Shown here piece after piece: positions 22,328 through 34,690 of a DNA stretch of 64,000 nucleotides. The DNA comes from Boesenbergia rotunda (taxonomy: Eukaryota; Streptophyta; Magnoliopsida; Zingiberales; Zingiberaceae), in assembly GCA_024364735.1 (NCBI GenBank), contig JAGFNQ010008759.1, positions 62,001 to 126,000 of the forward strand. Reading direction: 5' to 3'. The notes under the pieces were generated by a model. It was not told the origin of the DNA, searched no databases, and saw only the letters and a list, made by a program, of their open reading frames with translations. The translations under genes and the position numbers were made by a program. Position 1 is the stretch's first letter, and each line of letters starts with the position of its first letter.

Positions 22328-23400
22328 TGTTACGCCCCCAGAGGCTCATGCTTGCTCGAAAATCATGCAGCATTTTCCCTGTACGGTGGACAATATGAGG
22401 CTTATCCTACATCCATCTCCACATATAATAATCACAGCTATAGGTGGATGGTAATAATAGAAGTGAAAATAACAAGATGTCACAACCACGCAGTTTATTA
22501 ACACCCAAATAATAAATCATAAGTAACATAAATTTCGTAAAGTAAATGCAAATAAATCAGAAGCCCACGACATAAATACAAGTCCACCAAAGATCGACAA
22601 AATACTGACACGTCCACTACGGAACAAAAATAACATGTCTAGAAAATATAAAACAACTCAAATCAGAAATACTTGATACTAAAGGGACGACAGATGGATC
22701 CTCTCCTAGCGGCATGAGACACAGCTACCTACTACCTGAAACAAAAAGGAAAGCAAACAGTGGTAAGTCCGGGGTCGAACTCTGTGAGTATAGTGAAAAG
22801 ATAAATGCATGGTATTAAAAAAAGATAAATAAAGTAGATAGAAATAAGATATACAGTGTCTGAAAAGTAGAGTATATAACAAATGCGAAAGCATACCTGT
22901 GGGGCATGACCAGAACCCCCATACCAAATCAATAAACTGATTATACTACTGAACAGATCCAGATCAAACAATAAATGCAAATCAAATACATATATATATA
23001 TATATCAATCAAATGCAGCAATCATAGCTCAAACAAATGCAAGATGCATCGTATGCAAATGATGCAATGATATGTGTCACCCCTATACACCAATCTACAA
23101 CCATCACACATATCTGCGTGGCCGACTGGGCAAGACCTGTGACAACTGTATGCACTCTGACATCCATCTCCTATGAGTGGCCGAATGGACAGGATGCTAG
23201 GAGAAAAATCTCAATCCCGAACCCCAAGACAAGGGGGAGCACAACTTCTTTATATCAAGGATCTCAGGGGAGCATAATTGCTCTAATACCCAAGAACAAG
23301 AAGGAACAACGTCTAACTCCAGGAAGGAGAGCACAACGGCTCTAGTACCCAATGGGAGAGCACAACCGCTCTACCTATCCTTCATAAATAACAGAGGGGG
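22328..23400 (-). mobile_element. 3' part of a minus-strand gypsy-type LTR
   Basis: The left edge TGTTACGCCCCCAGAG is the reverse of the end GGGTCTCGGGGCATGACA of the LTR at 23401-26802. At 22735-22790 the minus strand has GGACTTACCACTGTTTGC...GTTTCAGG, matching GGACTCACCACCGTTAC...TTTTCAGG at 26375-26409 on the plus strand. The region at 23080-23390 is the counterpart of the short-repeat zone. Its continuation appears to be 26803-28250. Confidence 0.55.
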
Positions 23401-26400
23401 TGTCACTATTAAATCCGACATTTTTAATGCGATCTAGAAAATTTTTCGGGAAAAGACTTAGGGTATAAGAGACCCAAACTAAAATTAGGGGGTTAAACTG
23501 CTTGAAACTTAAGTTATGAGGAGCTAAATGTTTAAAAACAGAAAATTAAGGGCATCCTTGGGATTTGCCGAAAGGTAGAGGGCTAAAGTGCAAAATGGCC
23601 ACCCATAAATTTCTTTCTCCCTTCCCCACTCGGTCGCACGCACCCGACTTCCTACCATTTCCTTCGCGTGCCCTAAATCCGAAGCTGCAGCCAACGCACG
23701 CTGCTTCCCCCTCGTTGTTCTCCTCCGCAAACCCTAGTCGTGCCAACAGATCGACCGACCACCTCTCCCTCTTCTTCTACTGCCATCGATCGCTAGTGCC
23801 ATTTTCTCTTCACGTGAAGCCAGCGCCTCTTCCATTGTTTCGATCGCCGATGCTAGTGTCAATCGCCGGTGACTCTCTTCATGTATTTCTTGTTTTCTTT
23901 ATGGATTTGGGTCAGCGGTTAGATGACTAGTGGAGGTGTCGACGCCAGTGATCTAGTTTCTGGTAAGTTTGTTTCCTTGAGCACTTTGGATGAGTGTGGC
24001 AAATGGATTTGCTCCAATTTCTTGGATTTCACCGATTTTGTCCCTGATTCAGCATCGCTGTGGTTTGATCCAGTGGCATCTTCCTCCGTGTGGTGGATCT
24101 GGACCTAGCTCGATCAAGGCCAACTAGAGAGGGCAATCTGTGGCTGTGAGCTTTGGGAGGTAAGCGGGTCATGCTCCACAGTTGGTAGTTGACCCTTGAT
24201 TACCTATCTACTCTTATTTTTCTTATTCGGTTGATCTATGTGGTTTGAAATCCTATTTTAAATGGGTTGATTGGCGTGGGGATTAGATTCGGCAGCAACT
24301 GGGGTGTGCTTGCCGTGAGCCATTTGGAGAGGAAACATTTTGTTTTGGATAGCTTGAAGAGTGAATGAGTTTAGCTCTTCTTTAGATCTTATGATGGTTT
24401 GTTGGTGTGGTTGATGCGCTCCCTGAATCGTAGATGGGTAGTGTGGCTATGCTATTTGGATTTAGGTGTGTAGGTTTCTGTTGGAATGATTGTCTTGTTT
24501 CATTTCATTTGATTCTATATTTTGTGTATTGTGATACATTGTTGGTTTGATTAAATAAGAGTTGAAGCTGTGCTGAGAGCTTCACTTGTGTTATGTTGTA
24601 ATCCTAGGCTTGGATTCCTACTGTGAGTTTCATTTTGGGGTTGGGATGCCCCTTGGATTGAATTAGAATCTTATGTGGTTCACTATAGGTGGAAAGTTGA
24701 ATTGGCAGCACGTTGGGTGTGCTTGCCGTGAGCTTTTGGGTGAACTCTTGGTTGAACTACGGATTAGGTTTAATTTGAGATTAAACCTAATAGACTAAAC
24801 TTGATTGATTTGGGATAAGCCGAGATAAAACCTAACTTGGGTCACGATCTAACCTAAACAGAAATTAATCATAATTAGGGTTAATTAGTGACAATCACCT
24901 TTAGGATGGTGATAATTGGGTTTGGATCGTGTTTAGCTAGTTATCAGTCGATTTGGTAATTAATGAACTATATACTTTGATACAGGACGTTGATTGGTTC
25001 GGACGTATAGACGCGGAGGTTCTTTCTTAGACACAGACTCCACGTTGAAGGTGGGTACCCCTGACTTATCTTTTTAGATACTGTCTTACTATTGTGCATA
25101 GTATGTTATAAATAACAGTAGGTTTATACGTTATACCTGCCTTTATGTATTATGATCAGATATCTGTTGCTTACTCTTTTAGATGACTCCTGTCTAGTTC
25201 TATACAGTCTCGATATTTGTCATATGTACATATGTGTTTAGATACAGTAATAGGTCACTTTGTATCTGTAGTTGGATTGATTCCTAGATATACCTTGCAT
25301 GGATACCTAGGGTAGAATGGTTAGATCTGGATACTTGTGTTTGACCTATACTTTTCCCACCGATGTGTGGTTGAGAACCTGGTTAGTGGGGAGGGCGTTG
25401 TTAGCATACACTACCCTCAAGTTGCATACTGAGCTGTAGGCTCTGTACAACTGCATACTGGCGACCATAGGCTCCCCTAGGGTTTGAGCCCGTCGCGTAG
25501 TCAGGTTTCTGGTTTGATTGAGCTACGAGCACGATGCTATTATCATGATGGAGACCATCGGCTCCCCTGAGGTCTGAGCCCGTCTCCAGTTATGCCTGCA
25601 TCATATTTGCATCGCCACGAGTGCTAGGCGTCATACATGCATTGCCACACGAGTGCTGGGCATCATATTTGCATAGCCACGAGTGCTGGGCTACATACTT
25701 GTATCGCCACGAGTGCTGGGCGTCATACTTGCATTGCCACGAGTGCTGGGCATTATATTTGCATAGCCACAGGTGTTGGGCTACATATTGCATCCGCCAC
25801 AGGTGCTAGGCGTCATATTTGCATAGCCACAGGTGCTGAGCTACATACTTGCATTGCCACAGGTGCTGAGCATCATATTTGCATAGCCACAGGTGTTGTG
25901 CTACATATTGTATTGCCACAAGTGCTGGGCATCATATTTGCATAGCCACGAGTGTTGGGCTTCATATGTTGTAGTCCATAAGTCGTTGGCTTCTTTATGC
26001 AACCATGAGTGGTTGGCTTATCTGTTTCCTGTTCACCCGACCACCGGTCTGGTGGTGGCTGAGGTGCGCACAGAACAGATCTTTGCATCGAGTGTATAAG
26101 ATGCATTGCACCTTTGTTGGTGCTTGTTATGTTTGAGCGTTGTATATGTTTGATATGCCTTATAGGTGACATACACATTTGGATTGTGTATCATTCTTGA
26201 GGTTATATAGGGGATTGATTACACCTACCCGCAGGATATAGACAGACTGGTATGTATTCACCCTTAGTCTTCAGTTATGTTGTATCCTCTATACTCGAGA
26301 CTGTATCAGTGTATTCTTATTGTTATTTATAGTTTGCTGTGCATATCTATTTTGGTATCCGCTGAGTTTATTTGGACTCACCACCGTTACATATATTTTT

Positions 26401-26802
26401 ATTTTCAGGATGATTGGTCGCCGGAGGAGCCCCAGTTGCCAGTCCCAGGTCCCTACGACTCCAGTGATGGGTGCTTCCGCGTAGTTCTCTTTTCGTTGCA
26501 TCGTATTATTTGGTTTGTATTGGTTTTATGTCGTGGAACTTGTATCGCGTTTCATTTGTCTTGGTATTGTATTTTTGAGTCCTCTGATGGACTATGTGTT
26601 TGTTGTTTTTGTTGTAAGTCGGTCCGGTCCGCAGTCAGGTATGTTTTATTTTGGGTTATGGTTATGTTATGTCTTGATTTTGAGGCCTGAGGCCAAATTA
26701 TTACTGCGTGTGTTGTTTGTATGTATAAATTGTCTGTCGAACAGGGGAGGTGCTGTCCGATTTTATATTGGACCAACGACTCTTGGGTCTCGGGGCATGA
26801 CA
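23401..26802 (+). mobile_element. long gypsy-type LTR, plus orientation, about 3.4 kb
   Basis: Starts TGTCACTATT and ends GGGGCATGACA (inverted TGTCA/TGACA). It contains no retroviral-type coding domain. It lies between two pieces of a related LTR in the opposite orientation. No 5-bp duplication is seen (GGGGG before, GTCAC after), so either a boundary is wrong or the insertion was rearranged. A phrase (GGGTGTGCTTGCCGTGAGC) occurs twice, near 24300 and 24715. Confidence 0.55.
25608..25965 (+). repeat. 30-bp tandem repeat, about 12 copies
   Basis: The unit is close to GCCACGAGTGCTGGGCATCA plus TATTTGCATA, with variants CACGAG/CACAGG and GGCGTC/GGCATC/GGCTAC, giving a weak 90-bp higher order. 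Because 30 is divisible by three, ORFs stay open through it in several frames on both strands. Confidence 0.92.
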
Positions 26803-28250
26803 GTCACTGCGGGCTACTGCTCCAACAACTACTATTACCCATGAGTGGTTGAGAGTCGTACGACAGGACAGCCGCTCGCACTCTGACAACTATCACTACC
26901 CCAAGTGTTTGAGTGAGCTGACCACTATATGACTGACAGAAGGCTTAATCACAAGGAAGTCGATAACCACCACATGCAACAAATGCAATATGGTGTATGA
27001 TACCAATGTGCACAGACGAAATCAAGTCAACCGCCATGTAATCAATAAGTCACACACGTATCCAAACCAGAACCATAACAAACGCATATGCAACTAATCC
27101 AATGGGTAGGGTATATTTAATACCAATCATACTCTAGATAGGTCACATGATGTTTCTAAAATATATGCGTACTAGTGATACTCTTCGGATCAGAAAAACA
27201 AAAGTCGAGACTGTATAACTGAAACTTTACATTTTTAACTCAAAGATCAAATAAAGAATAAATATCAAGTAGAAAAATAAACAACATAGATTTAAGGTAA
27301 ATAAACATGTTCAGATAACAGAATAACCATGCATTTAAAGGTAAAAGGCGCTAGAGAATCAAACAAAAAGTGTCCGCCTCATAATGTAGTGTGTATCTAA
27401 AAGAACCGCCGCAATCGAACACACGCAAATGATCAATGTTTTGTATCAAGGGCATAATTTAGCTATTTATAAAATTAATAAATTAGCTAAATAAAATACT
27501 AGACATGATTAAGACGAATCCCAATTACATCATCTACTTAATTTAATCCAAATAAGAAGAAATTCTTTTTTAATCTAATTTATCAAAATTTGGATGTAGG
27601 ATTAAATACTTATTGCCAATTGGTTAAACATTATCCTAACTATAATCTTTCAAAGAACAATGGCTCATGGTAAACAGACAAACAAACACAGCCCCATGCA
27701 CATAGGCGCTCACGACAACTCAACTCAACCACTCTCACCGAACAACCTCCCACCTATCGTGAGTTGTTCACGCCTCTAGGGCTATGATGCAACGGTAGGA
27801 TGACTAATCGCTATTCCAGACATTTGCGATTCGATCTTTAACTACGACATATTTTATAAGATTTTTTTCTTCAAATAGGATACGAACCCTGGGACGTTGA
27901 ATTTCTAGACCGTACATCATGAGCACTTCCTAATTTATCTTGATACTAAATAAATTTTTTTTATAAGATTGGATCCATCATCTTAAATTCGTTTGTTAGC
28001 TAATCCAATATTTTTTTTCACCATCAGTTGTTCACATGCAATACACGTCACCTCATCTACACCAATTTACAACCAAACTGTAATACAATATATCCAAAAC
28101 AACTCAGTACAAAGAACAACAAATATTATTTAACGAACAACTATTTAAAGCAATTAAATATGAAACAATACATGCTTCTATGTGCCATGCCTATTTAATA
28201 GTTCACTGCAACACTGCAACGCAGCACTCGTAATACCATCCTAGGACGCA
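26803..28250 (-). mobile_element. probable 5' part of the minus-strand gypsy-type LTR, no gene
   Basis: It resumes with repeat-zone-like sequence (CTACCCCAAGTGTTTGAGTG) and contains a TTTTGTATCAAGGGCATAATTT block (27440-27465) like that at 10630-10655. No coding sequence is seen. A stretch at 27770-27960 with GCAACGGTAGGATG and GCGATTCGATC may be a decayed SINE. Confidence 0.4.
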
Positions 28251-28440
28251 TGGTATGTATTCGATAATAAAAATAATAAAAAATTTTAATTGAAAATTTT
28301 ATAAATTTAATAATAAATTAATAGAAATTAGATTATAAAATTAAAAATATCATATTTATATTTTAATTTCGATTTTTATATATCAAATATTATAAATGAA
28401 ATTTTCATTCTTACATTCTAGACCCTTTTACCAAACGCGC
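28250..28440. repeat. AT-rich MITE-like segment
   Basis: The left end GGACGCATGGTA and right end TACCAAACGCGCC are imperfect inverted matches. The interior is about 85 percent AT. The flanks repeat GCAGCACTCG-A-TACC-TCCTA on both sides (28223-28246 and 28466-28489). No transposase. Confidence 0.4.
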
Positions 28441-28562
28441 CCCATGCTGGTCAACTAATTCGTCGCAGCACTCGCAGTACCGTCCTACTAGTCAACTAAT
28501 TTATCTCACCTAAGATTTCGCCGATGACTCTCCCTTGCTTCGAAATTGATAGATCAGAGGTC

Positions 28563-28781
28563 CTACGGGCTGGATCGGATGGTGAGGCGCCTGGCCGATT
28601 TAAATGAGGTCACAGGTTCGAGGGTCGTCATTTGTACACGGGAATAAAATCCTGGTCTACTGGCATTAATTCCCTCGACCCCAGGCGCCTCACTATACCA
28701 GTGATAAACGTGATTTGTCTCCCTCTGAAAACCCGTGGGGTAGGGATCAGGGGGCCGCTGAGGTGACGGTTCCACCTTTTT
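28563..28781 (+). mobile_element. tRNA-derived SINE with 18-20 bp target duplication
   Basis: The insert is flanked by GAAATTGATAGATCAGAGGT (28542-28561) and GAATTGATAGATAGAGGT (28782-28799), a long imperfect direct repeat as left by L1-type retroposition. Near its 5' end lie a possible A box (GGATGGTGAGGCGCC, 28577-28591) and a B box in GGTCACAGGTTCGAGG (28608-28623). It ends in TTTTT (28777-28781). The body is not coding. Confidence 0.65.
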
Positions 28782-28799
28782 GAATTGATAGATAGAGGT

Positions 28800-29858
28800 C
28801 GCCAAGAGAAAACAAAACCCACAATTTATCCCTGGGTGCTCAGTATCACAACAACCCACCGGAGATCACCAACCAATGGAGGATGCCGACGGTAGACCAT
28901 AAAAAGAAGAAGGGACGACGATTGGACAGCGGCAGCCGCTGGTCGAGCAGCGGGACGACACAACGGGGTCTACAATTTTTGGAGATCGACGAGAATGGGA
29001 AAGAGAGGGGTGGCGATCGACAAGGGAGAGGAAAGAATTCACGATAAGGGTCGCGAGAGAGTGATGTCACCGGCTTGAGGGAGGAAGAAGAACATCATGC
29101 GATTAGGGTTTGCGAGCTTAGGTAAGGAAATGGGAGAGAAAAGATTTTTGAGAGAAATTATTGATTTTTTATTAATTATATTTTTGGATTTAACAGTTAA
29201 AATTTCTATAAATATCCTAGAGATTAAAGAAATTTATTTACCTTCAAAATCAGTCAGACTTCGTATAAATTATTAATAAAAAAATCAATCAAAAGTGCTT
29301 CTATAAGACTGGTGAATGGATGATATTGATTGATCATATCTATTTTTCAAAAATTTTACTGATTTTATATTTATATAAAATTATCATTTTAAAATAAAAA
29401 ATTATAATTTTTTAAAAAGCAACAACGAAGCATTTTAACTTATTTGTAATAATCTGTGAAATAAATATAAAACAAAGCTTATGTGTATACTTAAAAGCCT
29501 ACCTTAGAAAATTCATTTCTATTGAAATTCGAATTTTGAAATATGAAATAGAAATGGCATTAGTCTACTGTTAGGTTTCTATTGTTGATCGTGGGATGGC
29601 GAAATCCATCCTTGTGGAGCTACTCCATTGCGTGCCCAACTCCAAAAGCTGTTTAACTAAACAATGGGATAGATAAACATAGAATACTTACTTAAAATGC
29701 ATGCAAACTGGCCGCCATGGCCTAATCTTTGAACCAAGTTACAGCGGTAATGCCAAATACAAATGGTTTCATATTATATAGCACCACAAGAAAATCTTTT
29801 CGATCATAACCATTGTTTCCCGGGACACAGCTTGCAATGTCATGCACTTAGCCTTTGG
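28800..29858. other. region downstream of the RCE1 gene, no gene found
   Basis: A short GC-rich stretch (28860-29110) with an unrecognised 74-codon minus ORF is followed by AT-rich DNA. I see no gene. Confidence 0.4.
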
Positions 29859-32324
29859 TCATGTGCACCTTGGGAAGTAGACTTGACCCACATAACCTCC
29901 AGTCATTGCTCTTTTCACGTTCGTCTCGAATAACTTGGGGTTGTCACGGAGAACCGCCGCCGCCTCATGATTTAGCGGGTCCTCATCATTGGGTTGCTGT
30001 GATCAAGGCAGTCGCAGAAAAGAATAAGATCTTAGTAAGAATATGATTTGGAATAGAGTTGATCTACTGAACAACATAGCATCTAGAAGTCGTTTGCAGA
30101 AGAAAGTTCCCAAAATTGAGTGTTGGGAGTTCAATAGTTATTGAAAGAACAGAAACTTCAGACGGAGCCTGAAGAAACCGCACTTTGGGGCAAGAGGTGT
30201 TATATAAAAGTATGAGGACTGTATATGATGAAAGAATGGTATAAAGAAAAGTAAGTTATTTGCAAGTTCATGATATGTTCTGTCCACAGAGCCATCAATT
30301 TCTTAGCAGCATCAACGAGTGACGATAAAAAATGTTCAAAGAAATGCATGCATGAATGGATGGCAGGGTAGAATACCCATTATCAAAAGGCAAAATGGTA
30401 GATGTGGATTGTACATAATGGGAAATTCTTCTCAGCGGATATTACATACAAAAGTAACAGTGAACTAATGAATGAATTGATTCTTGCAAGTGCGTGAATG
30501 CCAACAAATAAACTAGGAATTAGATTAAATGATAAAATTATCCAAGTGCGTGAATGACAGATGAATGTTAATTATAGTAATTAGACAAAGGAGAAATTTA
30601 AAACTACGTACCATGAAGAGAAGAATCAAGCCATAAACAATAGTATTAATGTTAAGCACAGGCTTCCAGTCTTCACGCAGAATGTTAAGGCAGACATTTC
30701 CCTCCAAGTCAATATTAGGATGGTAAACCTGGATTAGAAATTTTAGTGTTACCCAAGTGAAAAGGAACTTCCACAAAATAATATTACCATATGTTAAGCT
30801 TTACCTTTGTCTTGCATTTGACCTTTGGTGGCTCGTGAGGATAAGAAGGAGATACTTGGAATGTGAAAATAAACGTACCACCTCTGACAAAATCATTAAG
30901 CAGAAACTAAGTGGAACAAAGAACAAACGACAAAATCTTAGATCAAGATAGCTCGTAGAAATCAGAAGGAACTATGAGGAAGATAATATATGCTAAAGAG
31001 GCAACAAGAACAAGTCTATCTGATTTACAAAAATATAGAAATAGACAACAATACTCAAACCATCAGTCAAGGAGCCTTGTAATAATTTAAAGAAGTAGAT
31101 TGAGATTGCTAGAAAATGCACTTGTCCAACCACATACCTTATGTAGACACAATCTAATGCTACAGAATATTGACGGACTATTACTTACTGATAGTATCCT
31201 TCGTCAGGTCTTATGCTAATTTCAAAATTCATCAGATCATCCTTGCCATTTGGAAATGTTATGTCCGTGCTTTTTGGTAGATTCAGCTCACTAATATCTG
31301 AAAATGAAATTAGCAATACAAGGTATTAACTTATATCTATAATAGAACACAGCACTTTGGATCAAAGAGATGCAGATATTAAAAACTAGGTTACCAATAT
31401 TGATATGTGAGAGACATGAAAAATTTTATTAGACATCATATCAGTTTGGATAAAATCTTACGAGCAAATTTTTAGTTCAATGATCCACAACCTAATCGAC
31501 CATTACCCAAGACACAATCATAGACAACATATGAAAAAACAGTGTCACATTTGCTTGTCAATAACTAGTGAAATATATCCAAGACAAAAAAAAAGTACCA
31601 CAATATGGAGCGACTCTACAATAACATAAGAAGGAACACATTATAACGTGATTTTGAGTATTTAATTAATCCTACCAGGAAAAAAAACACTTTATGAGAT
31701 GTAGTTGCAATGACATAAATCGAATATAATTTCACAGCTTGAATGAACATTACAAGAGAACAGTGATCATCACACAATGATGAAGTTAGCTGAGAAAGGG
31801 AAATAGAGTGAATAGTTTTGAGATTTGATAGCAAAAAAGAGAAAGGAACTAGGATCATCGTATTCTAGTGAATGAATACAGCAATAGTAGAACACTAACT
31901 AGGCATCTTTTGCACACTGACAAACTCAGACCTATCGAGGTATCAACCACAGTTTCATTATCGGCGACAGTTTCGTATCCAAAGTACCGTATCTGTATTG
32001 AGTAGAGCCGACACGACATAAGAAACAGTATAATCTTATAAATAAAATAACTTCATAAAATAACAATAAATATATTTAAGTTTAACAAAATGATAATGAT
32101 AATTTACAAAATAACAATGCTGATAAAAATAAATCAATAAACACTAATAACTTTATAAGTACTAAAACATTTTATATGGATCTGTGCAAACAGAACAACT
32201 CATGATCAGGCAAACCCTTGTGAAGACGTAATTCTCCAGCACTTTGTTTCTTGATAGGAGCCTTTCCACTGGAATTTGCTGCATCCTCCCGTTTCTGGTC
32301 CTTAATTTTAAAGAGCTTTATCAT
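29859..32324 (-). CDS. RCE1: NEDD8-conjugating enzyme (UBC12/RCE1 family)
   Basis: Five coding exons on the minus strand: 32216-32324, 31189-31297, 30805-30883, 30612-30728, 29859-29996. All introns are GT-AG, and the total of 552 nt encodes 183 residues, the usual length. The N-terminus MIKLFKIKDQ, then KKQSAGELRLHKDISELNLP and FPNGKDDLMNFEISIRPDEG lead into the UBC fold. The catalytic Cys lies in YHPNIDLEGNVCLNIL with EDWKPVLNIN behind it. The end is GGYVGQVYFPRCT. The enzyme takes RUB/NEDD8 from the AXR1-ECR1 E1 and passes it to cullins, activating SCF ligases. One odd segment reads YGLILLFMQPN where relatives have YGLFHLFTEPN. The ATG at 32322-32324 follows a 5'UTR acceptor (32329-32330), so a 5'UTR intron of about 2 kb separates it from the first exon. 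The frame is intact throughout. Confidence 0.95.
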
Positions 32325-34440
32325 TGTTCTGCAATTGCTATATGCATGAAACAAGAAGAATATCATTCGTCAGAAAAATTAATACTTTAAATTAAATATC
32401 AAAATGTAAAGGATATGACATTTGAGAGTGAAAATATAGAAGGGAAACATGCATAGTTCTTTATTTGTGCTGCAAAGTTAGGTTATACAAACATGAGAAC
32501 ACTGTATGTAACCCACAATTTTGAAGACATTGTCTATGTGTGACCTGAAATGTTTGAAATATCATTAATTGCTCAGGTGAAATTTCAGAATATCAGGTTT
32601 TTATCTTTGTCTTGAAGCATATGCTTTCGACGTTTAGACATCAAAAATAAACATTTTGAAAAAGAATAATTAACATGCAAGTTAACAATGACATAGTGTC
32701 TAAAGGTACCTATCTGAATTTTTTTAACCTGGATTTAGAGAGATTCTCAACAAAACCACCAAAATAAAAAGAGGACGAAAAACAACTTAAAATAACACAA
32801 AACTGCTTTGAAGATTTGAATAACACGTCTGCATGTATGAGCATGCGTAAGGAGGTTGGCATAACTTGCCAAATCTAGAGAAAACATTAAACAAAATAAA
32901 CTCTCAAGTATGAAGCTAAAGAACATCCCTTTTCTCCTCCCATCCAAATTTGCTAAAGAAAAACTTTTCCAATCCAATCTGTGTGATTCCATCATCCTAA
33001 AGAAATGGTTGTTGCAAGATGATGAAACTCCAAACTGAAGTTAATGTATGATACAAGTATTTGGAATACATGCTCGAGGACAAGAAAGGTTTCATTGGAT
33101 GGAAAATGTCACATTCTAAGGAGGTTTCGGCCTTGATCAAGATATGAGATAGTGGCTTTGACAGATAACGAATCCAGGGAAATCAACAATAAATGGGTCC
33201 AGGCAGGTAAAATTTTACTATGACCAAGTTGTACTTCATAAATACACATCATGTAATACCTGATAGCCAAGCAATACAAGATTAATCTTCATCTCTTTCC
33301 CGTATCTCCATTTCTCCTTCACAATATCCCTCTCCATCTTCTGTCTCTACAATTTGATTCCCATCCATTGCATTGTTGCCGCCTAGCAATGCTAACTGTA
33401 AGCCCCATCCAAACTTTCCAGGATTTTACAAAGCTGAAAATGTCATATCTTAACCCGCAATACCCATGGACTACGTCTTGCGCCTGGTTTGTAACAGTTT
33501 AGTTATAGTTGAATGTCTAACTACAGTTGTATGTAACAATTTGTTACTACTATTTATTGTCATGCTTCTAAATAACACATCTGCCAATTTTCCATCTATA
33601 TACTAGTGAAAACTCCCAAAGCACGCTCTTGATTAGGTAAAGAATATAAGGTATTCATTATTCTGTTTACAATGTCTTGTGTCCATGAGAAAGATCTTAT
33701 TTGCACAGAAAGAGACATCAAGTTTGGCATAAATATGGATAATTGGATCAATACAGACTAGTTCCAACTCCTAAGCTTAGCACAATCAACAGCAAACATG
33801 AATTGCAACAATGTTAAGAACGAACATTTTTGGCTGCCGAACTAATCAAAAGTATCATCAAATCGCCCAATTTTACAACAGAATTAACCTGTTGCAAAGA
33901 AACATAACCCCATTATCGGGAAGTAAAATTTTGATTACTCATCTACAGTGTAGCAGCGTGACCCGATCAAACTCACCTTTGCCTATAGAAAGAATCAAAA
34001 AATAAAATTTGGAAGCTTAAGAAGCAAGGATGCGGCAAGATCAAACAGATACACACAAGACGATCAGGAAAGGACCTAAGTGCGCTGACTTAATGGATGT
34101 CAGACGTCATAGAACCTAGGGTTAGTCCGAACCATTACGATAGAAATTGGACGTAACCCACGGTGGGATATCCGAATCTTCCCGATACACCGTAGAGAGT
34201 AGGCAGAAGCAATCGGAGCCAAACAAATCGCGCGATCAAAACCGAAATAGAGAAACCTGGCGCAAGCTTCGGCGGGGGGAAAGGAGAAAGGGGCTCACGA
34301 TGAGGAATCACCGGTCGGCGCTGCCGCTTGCTCCGCTCTCCTTCGAATCCCGTCGCCCACACGGAGGCCGTCGCGCACGAGTCAGGGAAAGCGAAGGGCA
34401 GAACCAAAAGGAGCCGGGAGAAAGTAGCCTTCCTGCGAGA
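32325..34440 (-). other. 5'UTR intron and non-coding first exon of the RCE1 gene
   Basis: The likely first exon runs from about 34440 to about 34299, with a donor GTGAGC in CATCGTGAGCC, or alternatively a donor in ACCGGTGATT. The acceptor is TTGCAG at 32329-32334. Plus-strand ORFs here (34147-34528) are antisense GC-rich artefacts. The intron shows no gene. Confidence 0.55.
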
Positions 34441-34465
34441 GAATAGCCAGCCTGGCTCGATCCCC

Positions 34466-34472
34466 CTTTATA
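34466..34472 (-). promoter_or_regulatory. TATA box of the RCE1 gene
   Basis: TATAAAG on the minus strand, about 30 bases upstream of the presumed first-exon start and next to a GC-rich leader. Confidence 0.6.
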
Positions 34473-34690
34473 AGAGATTTTCAAGGCCGTTAATGTATTT
34501 ACCAAAATTTACTGGATGGATGTGCTAAATTTACGAGTAACTAAAATTAAGAGAAAATTTTTAATTTAATATTTTGTTTATTAAATGATATAAAGGGATT
34601 AAGGAAGTTTAGTATTAATCAGTGGAATCGTAAATTGTAGTTCTAAATCTATTTCAGTATATATCAAAATTTAAATTAGTTTCAATTCTC
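34473..34690. other. RCE1 upstream DNA up to the truncated element
   Basis: AT-rich, no ORF and no clear repeat end. The gag sequence of the next element begins abruptly near 34690. Confidence 0.4.

Noticed and set aside
25608..25965. Protein-coding gene from the 102-codon ORF with repeated CIATSAG units
   Set aside because: Open in several frames on both strands because the unit is 30 bp; no start context, no homology recognised, inside an LTR.
22328..26802. A single DNA transposon with terminal inverted repeats
   Set aside because: Internal blocks show two LTR ends facing outward in opposite orientation, there is no matching target duplication and no transposase.
34147..34528. Plus-strand ORFs opposite the RCE1 first exon
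   Set aside because: Antisense to a GC-rich 5'UTR with a TATA box placed for the minus strand.
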